NCBI GenBank assembly: GCA_002350615.1
Contig: DEFD01000025.1
Span: 131,893-195,892, forward strand
From: Bacteroidales bacterium UBA2861
GTDB lineage: Bacteria; Bacteroidota; Bacteroidia; Bacteroidales; UBA932
DNA length: 64,000 bases
Reading direction: 5' to 3'
Shown: positions 49,328 through 58,714 of the stretch, piece after piece
Layout: each line of letters opens with the position of its first letter
Numbering within the stretch: the stretch's first letter is position 1
Translations under genes and position numbers: made by a program
The notes under the pieces: model-generated
What the model was told of the DNA's origin: nothing
The model's input: only the letters and a program-made list of their open reading frames with translations
The model's database searches: none

Positions 49328-50336
49328 TCTCTATGATGTCTGACAGGAAATCGGTCATATCCATTCCTGCGGTGCGGACCATCTTGGGAACGAGAGAAGC
49401 GCTGGTCATTCCAGGGATGGTATTCACTTCCAGGAAGTACAGACCGTCCTTGGCAAGGATATAATCCATGCGGACCACTCCGGAGCAATCCAGGTTTTCG
49501 TAGATTTTTGCGGTTGTACCCTGCACCAGTGCCGTATCTTCCGCTGAAACTTCGGCAGGGCAGACTTCACGGCTGCGTCCGTTGTACTTCGCGTCGTAGT
49601 CGAAATACTCGTTCTCCGTGATTATCTCTATAATGGGAAGGGTATGCACAACGCCTCCGCTGCGATAGGCTGCGCATGTCAGTTCACGGCCTTCGATTCC
49701 CTGCTCCACCAGGACGGTGGGGCCTTCGGAAAATGCATATTTCACAGCCGTAGCAAGCCCTGAAGGGTCCTTCACCATGCTCACTCCGAAGCTTGACCCT
49801 CCGATGGTGGGCTTTACGAACACGGGGAATTTGAGTTTCCCGGCCACCCTGGCCGCAAACTCTTCGACATCGGAGCCCTTGTGGATGAAGGCATCAGGGG
49901 CGCAGTTCACGATCCCGAGATCCCTTATATAGCTTTTGCAGGCATATTTGTCGAAAGCTATGGCAGACGCCGAAGAAGAACAGGAACTAAAAGGGATCCC
50001 GAGCATCTCGAGATAGCCCTGGAACTGTCCGCTCTCTCCCGGAGCTCCGTGCTGCATTATATAGACATAGTCGAACTTGACTTTCTCACCGAGGACATTG
50101 ACGGAAAAATCCGTCTTGTCGATCTCGGGACGCGATCCTTCAGGCAGGGGCACCCGCATGGCGTCCTTCTTTTTGTAGGCCACCAGCTGCCAGCGTCCGA
50201 AACGCGCAAAGATCTCATACACGTCATAACTGTCTCCGTCGATGCGGGAAGCGGTGAACTCACCGCTGCGGCATGCGACCTCCCATTCGGAGGAATCGCT
50301 TCCGTACACTACCGCTATTGTCTTGTATTTTGCCAT
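49320..50336 (-). CDS. ddl: D-alanine--D-alanine ligase
   Basis: Ddl makes the D-Ala-D-Ala dipeptide for peptidoglycan. The 338-residue ATP-grasp enzyme shows HGAPGESGQFQGYLEMLGIPFSSCSS in parts, FVKPTIGGSSFGVSMV, EQGIEGRELTCA and FLEVNTIPGMTSASLVPKM, including the Mg and ATP ligands. It lies between PBP1A (three-base gap) and prmC (eight-base overlap), a sensible cell-wall operon. Confidence 0.96.
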   Translation of the reverse strand: MAKYKTIAVVYGSDSSEWEVACRSGEFTASRIDGDSYDVYEIFARFGRWQLVAYKKKDAMRVPLPEGSRPEIDKTDFSVNVLGEKVKFDYVYIMQHGAPGESGQFQGYLEMLGIPFSSCSSSASAIAFDKYACKSYIRDLGIVNCAPDAFIHKGSDVEEFAARVAGKLKFPVFVKPTIGGSSFGVSMVKDPSGLATAVKYAFSEGPTVLVEQGIEGRELTCAAYRSGGVVHTLPIIEIITENEYFDYDAKYNGRSREVCPAEVSAEDTALVQGTTAKIYENLDCSGVVRMDYILAKDGLYFLEVNTIPGMTSASLVPKMVRTAGMDMTDFLSDIIENG

Positions 50337-50339
50337 AAT

Positions 50340-52685
50340 CTACTCGAAGAAATAATTTTCACTCTCCTGTTCTGTCGAGGCCGCACCCGTATCCTCGATA
50401 TCGCCTCCGGTGCACGAAAGATTGAGCGAGAATCCCGGAGGAGCGATGAAACGGTCGCTTTCACTGATGCCCAGGGTGCCGTCTTCAAGACATTTCTTCA
50501 TGAAATTGCCCCAGATGGGAAGAGCCATGTTGGCACCGCTTCCAAGCGCTATGGAGTTGAAGTGTGTCTGACGGTCTTCTCCGCCCACCCAGACTCCTGC
50601 GGTGATGGAAGGAGTATATCCGATGAACCATCCGTCAGAGTTGTCATTCGTCGTTCCCGTCTTTCCGGCGATCTCACCCTTGAACTTGTAGCGGGCCCTG
50701 AGGTTGAATCCGGTACCGTGGTTGATCACGCCCTGCATCAGGTTCACCATGAGATAGGCGGTGCGTTCCCCGATTGCTTCACGCTTTGCATTTGTGAACT
50801 CGGAAATGACATTGCCCTGGTTGTCCTCTATGCGGGTGACATAGATGGGAGATACGTAAACCCCCTTGGAAGGGAAGGTGTTGTATGCATTCACCATCTC
50901 GTAAAGGGCTACGTCCGCAGGGCCCACGCAAAGCGCATAGACTTCGTCCAGATGGCTGCTGACGCCCATCTTGTGCATCATCTCCACCATGGCCCTCGGG
51001 CCGAACTGCTTCATAAGGTAGGCCGATATGTTGTTGGAAGAATGGGTCAGGCCCCATTTGAGCGTGACCGTCTTTCCAATCCATTCATCCTTGTCCGTGG
51101 AACGGGGAGTCCAGTCCGTGCCGTCTCCGGCGATGAAGGACTGCGGCACGTTCACCACCTTGTCGCAGGGCGTCATGCCTTCCTGCATCGCAAGGGTATA
51201 AAGGAAAGGCTTGATGGTGGATCCCACCTGACGCTTTACCTGACGGACGTTGTCATATTTGAAATAACGGTAATTCGGCCCGCCTACATAGGCCTTCACA
51301 TGGCCCGTACCGGGCTCGACAGCGACGAATCCCGTCCTGAGTATGCCCTTGTAGTAGCGGATGGAGTCGTTGGGGGTCATAACGGTGTCGATATACCCCT
51401 TCTTGTTCCATGCGAATATCCGCATCTTCACCGGCTTGTCGAACTGCGCCAGCACATCCGCCTCGGGCACTCCGGCCCTTATCTGCGAACGGTAGCGGTC
51501 GCTCCAGCGGCGGGCATTGTTCATCAGGCGGTCCCTCACGGCCTTCTCGGTGTCCGAAGCGAAGGGAGGATAGCGTTTCCAGCGGAGCTCCTTGTCGAAT
51601 GCAGGCTGCAGGCGCCCGCCGAGATGCTCCGCAACCGCCTCTTCTGCATACTGCTGCATCTTGTAATTGATGGTGGTGTAGATGCGGAGGCCGTCCTTGT
51701 CAAGATTGTATCTTTCCCCTGTGGGCTTCTTGTTTTTGTTGAGCCAGCCGTAGAGGTCGTCGTCGCGCCAGCGGAGGGAATCCGCGGTGTAGTCTTCGGC
51801 GAACTGGTAGTCGGCCCTGCGCGGTTTCTTGGCGTTCATGTCGCGCCTCAGCATATCCCTGAAGTAAGGAGCGAGGCCGGCATTATGGTCCATCACATGG
51901 TAATGCAGGTTAATGGGTATCTGCTGGATGGAATCGCACTGCGCCTTGGTTATGAAACCGTTCTTCTGCATCCTGCCTATTACGAAGTTGCGCCTCAAAA
52001 GGCTCTTGTCCGGGTTCAGGGCCGGGTTGTAGCGGGTAGGCTTGTTCACCATCCCTATCAGGGTCGCGGCTTCCTCGACGGTAAGCTGGGAGGGCTCTTT
52101 GTCGAAGAATGTTTCAGACGCCGCCTTGATGCCGTAGGCGTTGCTGCCGAAGAAGATGGAGTTGAGATACATGTTCATGATCTCGTCCTTGGTATAGCTG
52201 CGCTCAAGCTTGACGGCAGTTATCCATTCCTTCAGCTTAATCCATACCATACTCAGCTTGCCGCCTTGCTCTCCACGGGGATAAAGGGTTTTTGCAAGCT
52301 GCTGGGTAATGGTGGAACCGCCTCCCTGGCTGCTGTCATGAAGCAGGAGGGTTTTCACCGCAACACGGGCGAGGCCCCTGGTATCGATTCCGGAATGTCT
52401 GCGGAAACGCACGTCTTCCGTGGCGATTGCCGCTGCCACAAGATTCGGAGACAATTCCTCGAAACTTACATAGGTACGGTTTTCTATATGGAAGGTCGTG
52501 AGAATCTCCCCGCCTTCAGCGATCACCTGGGTGGCGAGCTTGCTGTCAGGATGCTCCAGTTCCTCGAAGGAAGGAATCTTGGCGAACATCCATACGATGA
52601 GGAGGAGAAGGAAGACAAGTACGAACGGAGCCGCAAAGAGAATCCAGAAAATGCGGATTATTTTTTTCTTGGTGATATCTTGCAT
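50340..52685 (-). CDS. Class A penicillin-binding protein PBP1A
   Basis: The 781-residue bifunctional enzyme has a short cytoplasmic tail, one membrane anchor (about 10-35), a GT51 glycosyltransferase domain (EDVRFRRHSGID, GGGSTITQQLAK near residues 93-130) and a transpeptidase domain with SxxK in GSTIKPF (near 488), SxN in THSSNN and KTG in GKTGTT. It polymerises and cross-links peptidoglycan in the periplasm. It heads the run pbp1A-ddl-prmC. Confidence 0.95.
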   Translation of the reverse strand: MQDITKKKIIRIFWILFAAPFVLVFLLLLIVWMFAKIPSFEELEHPDSKLATQVIAEGGEILTTFHIENRTYVSFEELSPNLVAAAIATEDVRFRRHSGIDTRGLARVAVKTLLLHDSSQGGGSTITQQLAKTLYPRGEQGGKLSMVWIKLKEWITAVKLERSYTKDEIMNMYLNSIFFGSNAYGIKAASETFFDKEPSQLTVEEAATLIGMVNKPTRYNPALNPDKSLLRRNFVIGRMQKNGFITKAQCDSIQQIPINLHYHVMDHNAGLAPYFRDMLRRDMNAKKPRRADYQFAEDYTADSLRWRDDDLYGWLNKNKKPTGERYNLDKDGLRIYTTINYKMQQYAEEAVAEHLGGRLQPAFDKELRWKRYPPFASDTEKAVRDRLMNNARRWSDRYRSQIRAGVPEADVLAQFDKPVKMRIFAWNKKGYIDTVMTPNDSIRYYKGILRTGFVAVEPGTGHVKAYVGGPNYRYFKYDNVRQVKRQVGSTIKPFLYTLAMQEGMTPCDKVVNVPQSFIAGDGTDWTPRSTDKDEWIGKTVTLKWGLTHSSNNISAYLMKQFGPRAMVEMMHKMGVSSHLDEVYALCVGPADVALYEMVNAYNTFPSKGVYVSPIYVTRIEDNQGNVISEFTNAKREAIGERTAYLMVNLMQGVINHGTGFNLRARYKFKGEIAGKTGTTNDNSDGWFIGYTPSITAGVWVGGEDRQTHFNSIALGSGANMALPIWGNFMKKCLEDGTLGISESDRFIAPPGFSLNLSCTGGDIEDTGAASTEQESENYFFE

Positions 52686-52707
52686 TTTTTAATCTTCGAT
52701 TAGTCCA

Positions 52708-52715
52708 CAAAATTA
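52708..52715 (-). promoter_or_regulatory. Candidate -7 box (TAATTTTG) for the PBP1A-ddl-prmC operon
   Basis: TAATTTTG on the minus strand lies 22 bases before the PBP1A start, in the divergent space with topA. A TTG lies about 15 bp upstream, shorter than ideal. Confidence 0.45.
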
Positions 52716-52735
52716 AAAAAAATCCACTTACAATT

Positions 52736-52767
52736 TTTGAAAATTCAATACTTTGTAACTTACTTTG
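52736..52767 (+). promoter_or_regulatory. Candidate promoter of topA
   Basis: TTTG (52736-52739) and TTACTTTG (52760-52767) are separated by 20 bp, close to the Bacteroidota -33/-7 arrangement with one mismatch in the -7 box. The topA start at 52795 lies 27 bases downstream. Confidence 0.45.
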
Positions 52768-52794
52768 CAGAGCGAAACAGAAAAAGCCGACGAT

Positions 52795-55089
52795 ATGAAG
52801 GGTAATCTGATTATAGTTGAATCGCCGACCAAGGCTAAAGAGATAACCCCTTTCCTGAAACAGGAGGGGGAATTCAAGGTGGTTTCCAGCAAAGGGCACA
52901 TCCGGGATCTCAATGAAAAGAAACTGAGCGTGGATGTGGACCATGGCTTTGCACCCCAGTACGAGATTCCGGCAGAGAAGAAAAAACTCGTCCAAGAACT
53001 CAGCGAACAGGCCGCAAAAGCCGAGACCGTATATCTTGCAGCCGACCCCGACCGTGAAGGGGAAGCGATAGCCTGGCATCTGGCAGTTACCCTCGGGCTC
53101 GACCCTGCACGCACGAAGAGGATCACCTATCAGGAAATAACCAAGGACGCCATCCTGAAGGCCCTCAAGAACCCCAGGGATATCGACATGAACCTGGTCA
53201 ACGCCCAGCAGGCAAGGCGTGTCCTTGACAGGCTGATAGGTTTCGAACTTTCACCGGTACTCTGGAAGAAGATCAACCGCGGCCTCTCGGCAGGACGCGT
53301 TCAGAGCGTGGCGCTGCGCCTAGTAGTGGACAGGGAGAGGGAAATCATGTCCTTCACACCCGAAGCATTCTACAGGATCTCGGCATCTTTCGGCACCGGC
53401 GACGCCAGCTTCAAAAGCGCGCTCGAACTTCATTTCCAGGGAATCGCCCAGGCGAGGAAATTCCTGGAAGACTGCGCCGGGGCATCGTTCCGGGTAAAGA
53501 GCGTCGAGCAAAAGGACGCCGTGCGCTACCCGGCGGCACCTTTCACGACCTCAACCCTTCAGCAGGAAGCCGCACGCAAGCTGCATTTTTCCGTGAGTCA
53601 GACCATGAGGGTGGCACAGGCTCTGTACGAAAGGGGTATCATCACATACATGCGTACGGACTCCACGAACCTCTCGGCCCTGGCCATCGGAACCGCCAAG
53701 AATTATATTACGGAGAATTACGGAGCCCAGTATTCCCGCCCCCACAACTACGCCACCAAGAGCAAGGGAGCGCAGGAAGCCCACGAAGCCATACGCCCCA
53801 CATTCATACAGAACGAAAGGCAGCTGAAACTCAGCGCGCAGGAGCAGGCCCTCTACGACCTTATCTGGCGCAGGACGGTGGCTTCGCAGATGAGCCCGGC
53901 GCAGCTCATCAACACGGATGTGACCATAGAATGCAGCAGCCGCAGCGAAGAGTTCCATACCGAAGCGTCCCAGATTGTCTTCGACGGCTTCCTGAAGGTA
54001 TATCTCGAGGGAACCGACGACGAGAATCCCCAGGAAGATTTCGGGCTCATCCCCAACCTGACCGCCGGAACGGCGCTCAGTCTCCTGGAGATGAACGCCG
54101 ACTGCAAATACACCAGGGCCCCCTTGCGTTACTCCGAACAGTCCCTTGTGCGGAAGCTCGAAGAACTCGGCATCGGCAGGCCTTCTACCTATGCCACAAT
54201 CATTTCCACCCTCACCGGCAGCCGCGGTTACGTAATCAAGGGCAACAAGGAGGGAAGGAAAGAGAAAGTGACCAACCTCACGCTGAAAAACGGCGTAATA
54301 AAATCTTCTGAGAAGACCGAAATAGTCGGGGAAGACAAAGGCAAACTGCTCCCGCAGGACACTGGCATGATAGTCTGCGATTATCTCGTGGAAAACTTCC
54401 CGGAGATACTGGACTACAACCACACCGCAGCGGTGGAAGAGAAGCTCGACGAAATAGCCGAGGGCAAACTCAACTGGACAGAATACCTTTCCAAATCCTA
54501 CCCTCCCTTCCATGCCACTGTGGAGCAGAAACTCCATGACGGACAGTACAGCCGCATTTCCAGGGAGATAGGCATCGACCCCGCGGACGGGCTGCCGATC
54601 GTGGCGAAATATGGCCAGTATGGTCCCTATGTCCAGAAAGGAGAAGGGGAAAACAGGCGGTATGCGAGCCTCGCGAAGGGCCAGCTCATAGAAACCGTGA
54701 GCCTGGAGGATGCCATCAAGCTGCTTTCCCTGCCCAGGACCGTGGGTGAATACGAAGGCAAGGAAATCGTTGCCAACAAAGGCAAATTCGGTCCCTACAT
54801 CCGCTACGACGGCAAGTTCATATCCCTTCCCAAAGGCGTCAACCCTTCCGCGGTAAGTCTTGAGGAGAGCATACGGCTGATTACGGAATCCGCGGGTGAA
54901 AAAGCCCAGAGCAATATCATAAGGGAGTGGCCGGAGGCCGATGTGACCATAATGAACGGCCGTTTCGGACCTTATATCAAGAGCGGCGGGGCCAATTACA
55001 AGATTCCGCGCAAGGCGAAGGCGGAAAAACTCGGACTCGATGAGTGCAGGGCGATTATCGAAGCTGGAAAAAACAGTAAAAAGAAATAA
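52795..55089 (+). CDS. topA: DNA topoisomerase I
   Basis: The start at 52795 (MKGNLIIVESPTKAKEI) is preferred over 52765 because it matches the family N-terminus. The 764-residue enzyme relaxes negative supercoils. It has a Toprim domain (ADPDREGEAIAWH near residue 84), the catalytic Tyr in YMRTDSTNLS (near 285), GRPSTYA and C-terminal FGPY-type repeats (KYGQYGPYVQKGE, KFGPYIRYDGK, RFGPYIKSGG) that replace the Cys4 zinc fingers of Proteobacteria. It precedes the Lrp gene by two bases. Confidence 0.97.
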   Translation: MKGNLIIVESPTKAKEITPFLKQEGEFKVVSSKGHIRDLNEKKLSVDVDHGFAPQYEIPAEKKKLVQELSEQAAKAETVYLAADPDREGEAIAWHLAVTLGLDPARTKRITYQEITKDAILKALKNPRDIDMNLVNAQQARRVLDRLIGFELSPVLWKKINRGLSAGRVQSVALRLVVDREREIMSFTPEAFYRISASFGTGDASFKSALELHFQGIAQARKFLEDCAGASFRVKSVEQKDAVRYPAAPFTTSTLQQEAARKLHFSVSQTMRVAQALYERGIITYMRTDSTNLSALAIGTAKNYITENYGAQYSRPHNYATKSKGAQEAHEAIRPTFIQNERQLKLSAQEQALYDLIWRRTVASQMSPAQLINTDVTIECSSRSEEFHTEASQIVFDGFLKVYLEGTDDENPQEDFGLIPNLTAGTALSLLEMNADCKYTRAPLRYSEQSLVRKLEELGIGRPSTYATIISTLTGSRGYVIKGNKEGRKEKVTNLTLKNGVIKSSEKTEIVGEDKGKLLPQDTGMIVCDYLVENFPEILDYNHTAAVEEKLDEIAEGKLNWTEYLSKSYPPFHATVEQKLHDGQYSRISREIGIDPADGLPIVAKYGQYGPYVQKGEGENRRYASLAKGQLIETVSLEDAIKLLSLPRTVGEYEGKEIVANKGKFGPYIRYDGKFISLPKGVNPSAVSLEESIRLITESAGEKAQSNIIREWPEADVTIMNGRFGPYIKSGGANYKIPRKAKAEKLGLDECRAIIEAGKNSKKK

Positions 55090-55091
55090 TC

Positions 55092-55595
55092 ATGGCAAAC
55101 TTCAAAATTGATGACACCGACAGGAAGATCCTGTTTTTCCTTGTCAACGATGCACGTAAACCTTACCTGGAAATAGCCAGGGAATGCGGAGTGTCGGGTG
55201 CGGCCATCCATCAGAGAATCCGCAAACTGGAAGACAACGGCATAATAGCCGGGAGCAGGCTTCTCATCAAGCCCAGCGCCATAGGGCTGAATGTCTGCGC
55301 CTACATCAGCATTGTCGTAACCGAATCCAACAAGAGCCCGGAAGTGCTTGCCGCCCTCAAGAAGATTCCCGAAGTGGTTGAATGTCATTTCGTTACCGGA
55401 AAATATACCCTTCTTGTAAAGGTATATTGCCGCGACAACGACCACCTCATGCAGGTGATCATGCATTCCTTCCGTGAAGTGCCCTACATCCAGAGCACCG
55501 ATACCATGATTTCTCTCGAAGAGGTGTTCGAACGCCAGGTCTGGGTGAAAGAAAGCACCAGTTCGGCCGAAGGCAAAAAATCAAAAGCGCAATAG
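55092..55595 (+). CDS. Lrp/AsnC family transcriptional regulator
   Basis: The 167-residue protein has an N-terminal helix-turn-helix (DDTDRKILFFLVNDARKPY, GVSGAAIHQRIRKLEDNGII) and a RAM effector-binding domain (ICAYISI-like NVCAYISIVV, VVECHFVTGKYTLLVKVYC in parts). Such regulators form dimers or octamers and often sense amino acids. It is two bases downstream of topA, suggesting cotranscription. Its last 15 bases overlap the end of ispD on the other strand. Confidence 0.92.
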   Translation: MANFKIDDTDRKILFFLVNDARKPYLEIARECGVSGAAIHQRIRKLEDNGIIAGSRLLIKPSAIGLNVCAYISIVVTESNKSPEVLAALKKIPEVVECHFVTGKYTLLVKVYCRDNDHLMQVIMHSFREVPYIQSTDTMISLEEVFERQVWVKESTSSAEGKKSKAQ

Positions 55596-56291
55596 TTTCT
55601 CCGCCAGGGCCAGGTCTTCCGGCGTAGTTATCTTGATATTGAGCCGCTCTCCTTCAGTGAAGCTGAGCGGCATTCCGTTTGCGGCCGCCACGCTGGCATC
55701 GTCGGTGAAAGAAGTGTCGTAACCGCTTTTGTAGGCCCGCTTGATCTCTTCCGAGAGGAAAAGCTGGGGAGTCTGCGCTGCGAGAAGGGTGCTCCGGTCC
55801 GGGTCCGGACCTGCCGTATTGTGGATGGTGTCAGTCACCGCCCGGCAGGGAATAAGGGCCCTGATTGCAGGAGTCCCGGCAGGTCTGCCGTCCGGTGTCA
55901 CCGGGTTTCCTTTGGATATCTTCTCGAAAAGGCCGCGAAGGAAGTCCTTCCCGGGGAAGGGACGGACCCCGTCATGCACCGCCACGATGGCGCCGTCGGG
56001 CACTTTCGCCAGGGCGTTTTTCACTGAATGGAAACGGGTTATGCCCCCGGGAACGACGATTTGAGGCACAGTGTCGAAGGCATAGCGGCAGCACAGGGTC
56101 TTCCACTCCTCTATTTGGTCCGAAGGCAGCACGGTTATGATTTTCGCTTCCGGAACGGCCTCGACAAAAGCGTTTATGCTGCGCTGCAGGATGGGTATGC
56201 CGCCAAGCAGAAGGAACTGTTTGGGAATGGCCGCGCCCATGCGCTCACCCCTTCCTCCGGCTACTACGATTACATATTTTTTTCTTTCCAT
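55581..56291 (-). CDS. ispD: 2-C-methyl-D-erythritol 4-phosphate cytidylyltransferase
   Basis: IspD makes CDP-ME in the MEP isoprenoid pathway. The 236-residue protein has the nucleotide-binding loop VVAGGRGERMGAAIPKQF, HDGVRPFPGKDFL, VTDTIH, QTPQLF and the end TDDASVAAANGM with LNIKITTPEDLALAE. A small Gly/Pro-rich stretch (TPDGRPAGTPAIRAL) interrupts the region before CRAVTDT. It is transcribed from a promoter that meets the mreB promoter head to head. Confidence 0.95.
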   Translation of the reverse strand: MERKKYVIVVAGGRGERMGAAIPKQFLLLGGIPILQRSINAFVEAVPEAKIITVLPSDQIEEWKTLCCRYAFDTVPQIVVPGGITRFHSVKNALAKVPDGAIVAVHDGVRPFPGKDFLRGLFEKISKGNPVTPDGRPAGTPAIRALIPCRAVTDTIHNTAGPDPDRSTLLAAQTPQLFLSEEIKRAYKSGYDTSFTDDASVAAANGMPLSFTEGERLNIKITTPEDLALAEKLLRF

Positions 56292-56297
56292 CGCTTA

Positions 56298-56328
56298 TTG
56301 TTCCTCTCGCAAATTTAGTTTAAATTTG
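56298..56328. promoter_or_regulatory. Divergent ispD/mreB promoters sharing a palindrome
   Basis: CAAATTTA-GTT-TAAATTTG (56310-56328) is a perfect 8-bp inverted repeat that forms a -7 box on each strand: TAAATTTG at 56317-56310 for ispD and at 56321-56328 for mreB. For mreB a TTG (56298-56300) lies at 20-bp spacing. The two boxes are three bases apart, so RNA polymerase could occupy only one at a time. Confidence 0.6.
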
Positions 56329-56354
56329 TAAGAATAATATTTTCCCGGACCGAA

Positions 56355-57377
56355 ATGCTGTTTTCTTTTTTGAACCAGGAGCTGGCAATCGACCTCGGAA
56401 CTGCCAACACCGTCATCTACCAGCACGACCAGATTGTGCTGGACGAGCCGAGCATCGTTGCAATCGACAACAATAACAAATGCATCGCCATTGGGCAGAA
56501 AGCCAAGCTGATGCATGACCGCACCAACCCCGGCATCCGCACCGTGCGGCCGCTGCGGGACGGCGTAATCGCCGACTTCAATGCGGCGGAGATGATGATC
56601 CGCGGCTTCATCAAACAGGTCAACAGCAAGCATCGCAGCCTCTTCACCCCCAACCTCAAGATGGTCGTGGGCATTCCTTCCGGATCGACGGAAGTGGAAA
56701 TCAGGGCGGTACGCGATTCATCCGAGCATGCCGGAGGAAGGGACGTCTATCTGGTGTATGAACCGATGGCGGCCGCTCTGGGCATCGGTCTGGACATCCT
56801 CGCCCCGAAGGGAAATATGGTGGTGGACATAGGCGGAGGCACCACGGAGATTGCCGTGATCTCCCTTGGCGGCCTGGTGCAGCAGGACAGCATCCGCACC
56901 GCAGGTGACGTTTTCACGAGCGACATCCAGTACTATCTGCGGCAGCAGCATAACATAAAGGTAGGAGAAATAACGGCGGAGAAAATCAAGATTGCGGTGG
57001 GCGCAGTGCTTCCGGACCTCGACGAGCCCGCACCGGAACCCTATGTTGTACGCGGCCCCAATCTCATGACCGCGCACCCGGTGGAAGCCACCATCACGCA
57101 TGAAGAGATAGCGCACTGCCTGGACAAGAGCATCGCGAAGATCGAGACCTCTGTCCTCCACGTCCTGGAAATGACTCCTCCCGAACTGTACTCCGACATT
57201 GTGGACAGCGGAATTTTCCTTTCCGGCGGCGGCGCCCTTCTGAGGGGCCTCGCAAAACGCCTTACGGACAAGGTGAACATCCCCTTCCATGTTGCAGAAG
57301 ACCCTCTACACGCCGTCGGCAGGGGCACCTGCATGGCTCTCAAAGATACGGATCACTATCCTTTCCTCATGCGTTAG
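56355..57377 (+). CDS. mreB: Rod-shape-determining protein MreB
   Basis: MreB is the bacterial actin homologue that guides lateral wall synthesis. The 340-residue protein begins with LAIDLGTANTVIYQHDQIVLDEPS in parts and has the actin phosphate loops (DIGGGTTEIAVISLG) and the adenosine motif SGIFLSGGGALLRGLAKR in parts. It heads the mreBCD-pbp2-rodA run; the gap to mreC is three bases. Confidence 0.97.
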   Translation: MLFSFLNQELAIDLGTANTVIYQHDQIVLDEPSIVAIDNNNKCIAIGQKAKLMHDRTNPGIRTVRPLRDGVIADFNAAEMMIRGFIKQVNSKHRSLFTPNLKMVVGIPSGSTEVEIRAVRDSSEHAGGRDVYLVYEPMAAALGIGLDILAPKGNMVVDIGGGTTEIAVISLGGLVQQDSIRTAGDVFTSDIQYYLRQQHNIKVGEITAEKIKIAVGAVLPDLDEPAPEPYVVRGPNLMTAHPVEATITHEEIAHCLDKSIAKIETSVLHVLEMTPPELYSDIVDSGIFLSGGGALLRGLAKRLTDKVNIPFHVAEDPLHAVGRGTCMALKDTDHYPFLMR

Positions 57378-57380
57378 ACG

Positions 57381-58199
57381 ATGCCACGGGCTTCCCGCAG
57401 ATGGCTTGTCGATACGGTATTTTTCGCCCTTGCGGAATTTGCCGCCATACTCCTTCTGGCAAATTCGGAAAGCGCGCAGGACAGTTGGCTTGACAGGGCG
57501 TCCAAGAATTCGATGGCCGCGATCGGGGGCTGGGCGGAAAGCACCAGGGACTATTTCACCCTGCGGAGGCAGAATGATTCCCTCTCCCGGGAGAACATGG
57601 AACTGTCCATCCGGCTCCGCACCCTTGAGGAAGCCAGGCTGCGGGACTCGGTTTTCGCTCCGGGGGACCGGGCTTCGGGGATGGGACTTTACGCGGACGA
57701 CAGCGTTTTCCGTTACATTCCCGCAACCATAGTCAAAGTCTCACGCAACAGCCAGCGCAACTATGTGGTGGTAAACAAGGGGCGCGCGGACGGCGTCCTG
57801 CCCAACAGCGGAATAATAAGCACCAAGGGAGTCGTCGGCATAATCGAAAGCGTGGACGAGCATTACAGCTACGGTATATCGCTGATGAACAACAAGATGC
57901 GGGTAAGCGCAAGGATCGGCCGTCTCGGAGTGGCGGCGCCGCTGGAATGGGACGGCAGGAGCAGCAGTTCGGCGGTGATCAAGGAACTGCCGCGGCATCT
58001 GGAGCTGCATCCGGGCGATACGGTCCTCACCAGCGGCTGGTCCGGCATCTTCCCCGCCGACATCCCCCTCGGAGTCATCGGACAGGAGCGGGAAGTCGAT
58101 GGCAGCGTAAAAGAGGCGGAGGTGCGTCTGTTTACGGATTTCGCCGCACTGCGCTATGTGAGCATAGTCGAAAACAGGCATAGGGACAGTATAAGATGA
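57381..58199 (+). CDS. mreC: Rod-shape-determining protein MreC
   Basis: MreC is the periplasmic scaffold of the elongasome. The 272-residue protein has one N-terminal membrane anchor (VDTVFFALAEFAAILLLAN), a coiled coil near residues 60-95 (RRQNDSLSRENMELSIRLRTLEEA in parts) and a C-terminal beta-barrel core (NYVVVNKGRADGVLPNSGIIS in parts, GDTVLTSGWSGIFPADIPLG in parts). It overlaps mreD by four bases. Confidence 0.93.
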   Translation: MPRASRRWLVDTVFFALAEFAAILLLANSESAQDSWLDRASKNSMAAIGGWAESTRDYFTLRRQNDSLSRENMELSIRLRTLEEARLRDSVFAPGDRASGMGLYADDSVFRYIPATIVKVSRNSQRNYVVVNKGRADGVLPNSGIISTKGVVGIIESVDEHYSYGISLMNNKMRVSARIGRLGVAAPLEWDGRSSSSAVIKELPRHLELHPGDTVLTSGWSGIFPADIPLGVIGQEREVDGSVKEAEVRLFTDFAALRYVSIVENRHRDSIR

Positions 58200-58714
58200 A
58201 AGGCGCCAGGGTCATAACATATATCGCCCTTACGGGAGCCCAGGTAGTGATCCAGAACTTCCTGGACAGCGGCCCCTGGATATTGCTTTCCCTGCTTCCC
58301 GTCATGATAATGGCGCTGGACATCCGCTATAGCCCAGTGCGCGTGATGTCGCTTGCCTTCCTCATGGCTTTCGCCGTGGATTTCTTCGCTACCGGCGTGC
58401 CTGGGCTCACCATTATTCCGCTTGTGGCGCTTGCTTTCGCAAGGGAGATGATAATAAAACTCGTTTTCGGCAGCGAACTCTTCGCCCGCAAGGAGGACAT
58501 CTCCGAGCACAAACAGGGATTTGCCAAAGTGCTCACCGCCATATTCATCGCCAATCTGCTGTTTTTTACCATTTTCGTCTGGATAGAGGCCGCCGGGGCG
58601 AGAGACTTCGCTTTCTGTGTCGCACGCGTCGCCGGGTCCGTGCTCGTCAGCACCGTCGCAGGCATCTTCGCCGCCAGGCTCATCAACTCGGTGGAGGATG
58701 CGGGATGGAAGTGA
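58196..58714 (+). CDS. mreD: Rod-shape-determining protein MreD
   Basis: A 172-residue polytopic membrane protein with about five hydrophobic segments, in the standard position after mreC and overlapping pbp2 by ten bases. MreD joins MreC in activating the RodA-PBP2 synthase. Sequence conservation is low in this family, so the call rests on size, topology and context. Confidence 0.85.
   Translation: MKGARVITYIALTGAQVVIQNFLDSGPWILLSLLPVMIMALDIRYSPVRVMSLAFLMAFAVDFFATGVPGLTIIPLVALAFAREMIIKLVFGSELFARKEDISEHKQGFAKVLTAIFIANLLFFTIFVWIEAAGARDFAFCVARVAGSVLVSTVAGIFAARLINSVEDAGWK

Noticed and set aside
49881..52703. 940-codon open frame on the + strand
   Set aside because: It is the antisense shadow of PBP1A and ddl; no family motif, no plausible start context, and the opposite strand has clear catalytic motifs.
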